Positions 60,401-64,000 of a stretch of DNA of 64,000 nucleotides are shown here, one piece after another. Under the pieces are notes generated by a model. The model did not search any database. It saw nothing but the letters and a program-made list of their open reading frames with translations, and was not told the DNA's origin. Both the position numbers and the translations under genes were made by a program. How positions within the stretch are numbered: the stretch's first letter is position 1; each line of letters begins with the position of its first letter. Source of the DNA: Albugo candida (lineage: Eukaryota; Oomycota; Peronosporomycetes; Albuginales; Albuginaceae); assembly GCA_905220665.1 (NCBI GenBank), contig CAJNAR010000167.1:244094-308093 (forward strand), written 5' to 3'.

Positions 60401-63400
60401 TCATACAACATGCTTCCGTTTTGATGTGATACATATATTTCGTCAGTTGTTACTCATCATCAGCCAGTTAAAAGGAAGGAATCTGTTTAAAGTATAGATT
60501 CGTTCTGTTCTGTACAAGATCAGTAAGTAGTATCATTCGAACTTCCTGCAGGTGCTCGCTGAGGCGTACAAAATAGTCTGAATAGAGAATATCGAGCAGA
60601 CTCTGACGTAATTCAATATCCTTTCGCAATGTGACTATGCTAAAGCATCAATAATATATATGAACGAAACGAATAGAGGTTCCATCGTATACTTAGGTGA
60701 TGTGCACCATGTAAGAAAAGAAAAAGGCCATCACATCACACATTAGCTCAGACATAACACTACACGACTACATCGTCAGAGATATTTTCCTCACTTTCCA
60801 GCCACATATCTCTGATAGATCCGATCATTTTGACCAATTCACAGCCTTTCTTGTGCATCATTTTCTTGTTTTTTTCAAGTGGACCTGGATTGCGGACTTG
60901 AGGTAAAAATAAAAGATTATCGACGTACAATGATTTATCTCTATCCATTTGTAGTAAGAAGACTCAAAAAAACCGAATACCCGGTTTACCAGGGTATCGA
61001 AGTCTTGCAACTTTCGAGTTGCTGTTAGTTCTGTAGACTCGTTGTAGATCAATCATAACAAATTTTATAATACCACACATAGAGAATGTAGATTGCTCTG
61101 AAGTATCTTCCAGTAAGTCTGTGCAATATATTTACATGAGCTGAACGAGTTGATTCTGCTGTCTTCTGAAACGGTGTTGCAGGTTGGTTACCCATGACGG
61201 CACTTGCTTTTCTATCCGTGTGGCAAAAGTTTTCATTAATGTGAAATAGGTTTATAAAGCAGTCATGTCACGAGTAAATGTGAAATATTGTTTTCCAGCA
61301 TCGTAAACTAACTAAAACTATCTTGAACTAACTGAAGCTATCTTGCAGAGCATGGTTTGATTGTACGACAAGGGTTCGCAGCAGACAAGAAACCCTCGCC
61401 CTTTTCTCCCAACCCGTGAAGGCTATGTGACTTGTCCTTAATATGTATTGAAATGTTTGTCTCTCTGCTGGTCTAGGACGTGATGACTGAGGCAATGGAA
61501 GATGGTTTGTTGCTTGTTTACTCATGGTAGCTAAATTGTGGCACTCGTTATCGTTTTGTGAATGTCAGTATCATACAACATGCTTCCGTTTTGGTGTGAT
61601 ACATATATTTCTTCAGTTGTTACTCATCATCAGCCAGTTAAAAGGAAGGAATCTGTTTAAAGTATAGATTCGTTCTGTTCTGTACAAGATCAGTAAGTAG
61701 TATCATTCGAACTTCCTGCAGGTGCTCGCTGAGGCGTACAAAATAGTCTGAATAGAGAATATCGAGCAGACTCTGACGTAATTCAATATCCTTTCGCAAT
61801 GTGACTATGCTAAAGCATCAATAATATATATGAACGAAAACGAATAGAGTTTCCATCAAATACTTAGGTGATGTGCACCATGTAAGAAAAGAAAAAGGCC
61901 ATCACATCACACATTAGCTCAGACATAACACTACACGACTACATCGTCAGAGATATTTTCCTCACTTTCCAGCCACATATCTCTGATAGATCCGATCATT
62001 TTGACCAATTCACAGCCTTTCTTGTGCATCATTTTCTTGTTTTTTTCAAGTGGACCTGGATTGCGGACTTGAGGTAAAAATAAAAGATTATCGACGTACA
62101 ATGATTTATCTCTATCCATTTGTAGTAAGAAGACTCAAAAAAACCGAATACCCGGTTTACCAGGGTATCGAAGTCTTGCAACTTTCGAGTTGCTGTTAGT
62201 TCTGTAGACTCGTTGTAGATCAATCATAACAAATTTTATAATACCACACATAGAGAATGTAGATTGCTCTGAAGTATCTTCCAGTAAGTCTGTGCAATAT
62301 ATTTACATGAGCTGAACGAGTTGATTCTGCTGTCTTCTGAAACGGTGTTGCAGGTTGGTTACCCATGACGGCACTTGCTTTTCTATCCGTGTGGCAAAAG
62401 TTTTCATTAATGTGAAATAGGTTTATAAAGCAGTCATGTCACGAGTAAATGTGAAATATTGTTTTCCAGCATCGTAAACTAACTAAAACTATCTTGAACT
62501 AACTGAAGCTATCTTGCAGAGCATGGTTTGATTGTACGACAAGGGTTCGAAGCAGACAAGAAACCCTCGCCCTTTTCTCCCAACCCGTGAAGGCTATGTG
62601 ACTTGTCCTTAATATGTATTGAAATGTTTGTCTCTCTGCTGGTCTAGGACGTGATGACTGAGGCAATGGAAGATGGTTTGTTGCTTGTTTACTCATGGTA
62701 GCTAAATTGTGGCACTCGTTATCGTTTTGTGAATGTCAGTATCATACAACATGCTTCCGTTTTGATGTGATACATATATTTCGTCAGTTGTTACTCATCA
62801 TCAGCCAGTTAAAAGGAAGGAATCTGTTTAAAGTATAGATTCGTTCTGTTCTGTACAAGATCAGTAAGTAGTATCATTCGAACTTCCTGCAGGTGCTCGC
62901 TGAGGCGTACAAAATAGTCTGAATAGAGAATATCGAGCAGACTCTGACGTAATTCAATATCCTTTCGCAATGTGACTATGCTAAAGCATCAATAATATAT
63001 ATGAACGAAAACGAATAGAGGTTCCATCGTATACTTAGGTGATGTGCACCATGTAAGAAAAGAAAAAGGCCATCACATCACACATTAGCTCAGACATAAC
63101 ACTACACGACTACATCGTCAGAGATATTTTCCTCACTTTCCAGCCACATATCTCTGATAGATCCGATCATTTTGACCAATTCACAGCCTTTCTTGTGCAT
63201 CATTTTCTTGTTTTTTTCAAGTGGACCTGGATTGCGGACTTGAGGTAAAAATAAAAGATTATCGACGTACAATGATTTATCTCTATCCATTTGTAGTAAG
63301 AAGACTCAAAAAAACCGAATACCCGGTTTACCAGGGTATCGAAGTCTTGCAACTTTCGAGTTGCTGTTAGTTCTGTAGACTCGTTGTAGATCAATCATAA

Positions 63401-64000
63401 CAAATTTTATAATACCACACATAGAGAATGTAGATTGCTCTGAAGTATCTTCCAGTAAGTCTGTGCAATATATTTACATGAGCTGAACGAGTTGATTCTG
63501 CTGTCTTCTGAAACGGTGTTGCAGGTTGGTTACCCATGACGGCACTTGCTTTTCTATCCGTGTGGCAAAAGTTTTCATTAATGTGAAATAGGTTTATAAA
63601 GCAGTCATGTCACGAGTAAATGTGAAATATTGTTTTCCAGCATCGTAAACTAACTAAAACTATCTTGAACTAACTGAAGCTATCTTGCAGAGCATGGTTT
63701 GATTGTACGACAAGGGTTCGCAGCAGACAAGAAACCCTCGCCCTTTTCTCCCAACCCGTGAAGGCTATGTGACTTGTCCTTAATATGTATTGAAATGTTT
63801 GTCTCTCTGCTGGTCTAGGACGTGATGACTGAGGCAATGGAAGATGGTTTGTTGCTTGTTTACTCATGGTAGCTAAATTGTGGCACTCGTTATCGTTTTG
63901 TGAATGTCAGTATCATACAACATGCTTCCGTTTTGGTGTGATACATATATTTCTTCAGTTGTTACTCATCATCAGCCAGTTAAAAGGAAGGAATCTGTTT
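45450..64000. repeat. Two-variant sub-block with higher-order pattern
   Basis: From about 45.5 kb copies fall into two types defined by linked markers. Type A has GGTTCGAAGC with TTTTGATGTG and TTTCGTCAG. Type B has GGTTCGCAGC with TTTTGGTGTG and TTTCTTCAG. Reading the marker near 46150, 47320, 48490 and so on gives A A B B A A B A B A B B A B A B. The A type is usually preceded by GAGTTTCCATCAAATAC and B by GAGGTTCCATCGTATAC. The copy with its marker near 52001 combines the B-type left part with an A-type right part. The data fit duplication of multi-unit blocks. Confidence 0.85.
57825..58013 (-). other. Repeat copy with a frameshift in the third minus frame
   Basis: One extra T (GTCCTTTAATATG near 57925) shifts the 65-codon frame beginning MSKQATNHLPLPQ and makes this unit 1,172 bp. 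The copies near 31.7 and 40.4 kb instead lose the ATG of this frame (TTTACTCTTGG in place of TTTACTCATGG). Together these show the frame is not maintained. Confidence 0.8.

Larger units (their letters stand above)
29583..64000. repeat. Tandem satellite array, unit about 1,171 bp, about 30 copies, open at right edge
   Basis: The same segment recurs head to tail with a period of 1,171 bp. Using the left end of the conserved 62-codon minus frame as anchor, copies lie at 29773, 30941, about 32104 (deleted copy), 32656, 33827, 34998, 36169, 37340, 38511, 39682, 40853, 42024, 43195, 44366, 45537, 46708, 47879, 49050, 50221, 51392, 52563, 53734, 54905, 56076, 57247, 58419, 59590, 60760, 61931 and 63102. 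Only two inner periods deviate by one base (1,172 and 1,170). The left boundary (AGTCTGAATAG, about 29583) falls inside a unit and the first copy is the most diverged. The array continues past the window. It has no CRISPR character. Centromeric, subtelomeric or interstitial satellite are all possible. Confidence 0.97.

Noticed and set aside
29583..64000. Regular spacing suggesting rDNA, 5S or a CRISPR array.
   Set aside because: No rRNA sequence is recognisable in the unit, the genome is eukaryotic, and the whole unit repeats without spacers.

Overview
The window comes from a compact eukaryotic nuclear genome. Introns are short (about 46 to 79 bp, most 51 to 60), intergenic gaps in the left part are small, and the gene content is typical of stramenopiles: an LRR receptor-like TKL kinase, a TMCO3-like antiporter, PX and OTU domains in one protein, and a secreted fast-evolving protein. 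I infer an oomycete, probably a white-rust (Albugo-like) species, from gene style and compactness. This is recognition, not a database result. Several gene models below were rebuilt by hand from splice signals. All those with resolved splice sites give totals divisible by three.

Layout, 1 to 29,230 (genes). The order is: the 3' end of an AAA+ ATPase; proteasome beta-1 (minus); a four-exon conserved unknown gene (minus); a nine-exon LRR receptor-like kinase; a Cwc2/RBM22-type splicing factor (minus), divergent from a Pho88/SND3-ankyrin fusion; a secreted protein; about 2.3 kb of gene-poor sequence with probable decayed DDE-transposase relics; a Sec20/BNIP1-like SNARE; aspartyl aminopeptidase; a PX-OTU protein; mannose-6-phosphate isomerase (minus); an APC permease; a TMCO3-like cation/proton antiporter whose coding 3' end overlaps that of a convergent CAMK-like kinase; and an SRR1-domain gene with a GC-AG intron. 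The genes are mostly housekeeping (proteolysis, splicing, ER targeting and retrograde transport, sugar nucleotide precursors, transport) and form no pathway cluster.

Layout, 29,583 to 64,000 (satellite). Just past SRR1 the sequence becomes one head-to-tail tandem array of a unit of about 1,171 bp. It holds about 30 copies and runs off the right edge. The left edge is diverged and contains a copy with an internal deletion of about 622 bp. A homogeneous block follows (about 33.8 to 40 kb), then a mosaic, then from about 45.5 kb two sequence variants that are interspersed in a higher-order pattern. Each unit carries three short minus-strand ORFs, two neighbouring hairpins (one with a TTCG loop), a 20-bp internal duplication, a Pol III B-box-like motif, and a reading frame resembling a retroelement reverse-transcriptase fragment. 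The ORFs lose their start codon or frame in some copies, so I read the array as satellite DNA derived at least partly from a mobile element, not as a family of working genes.
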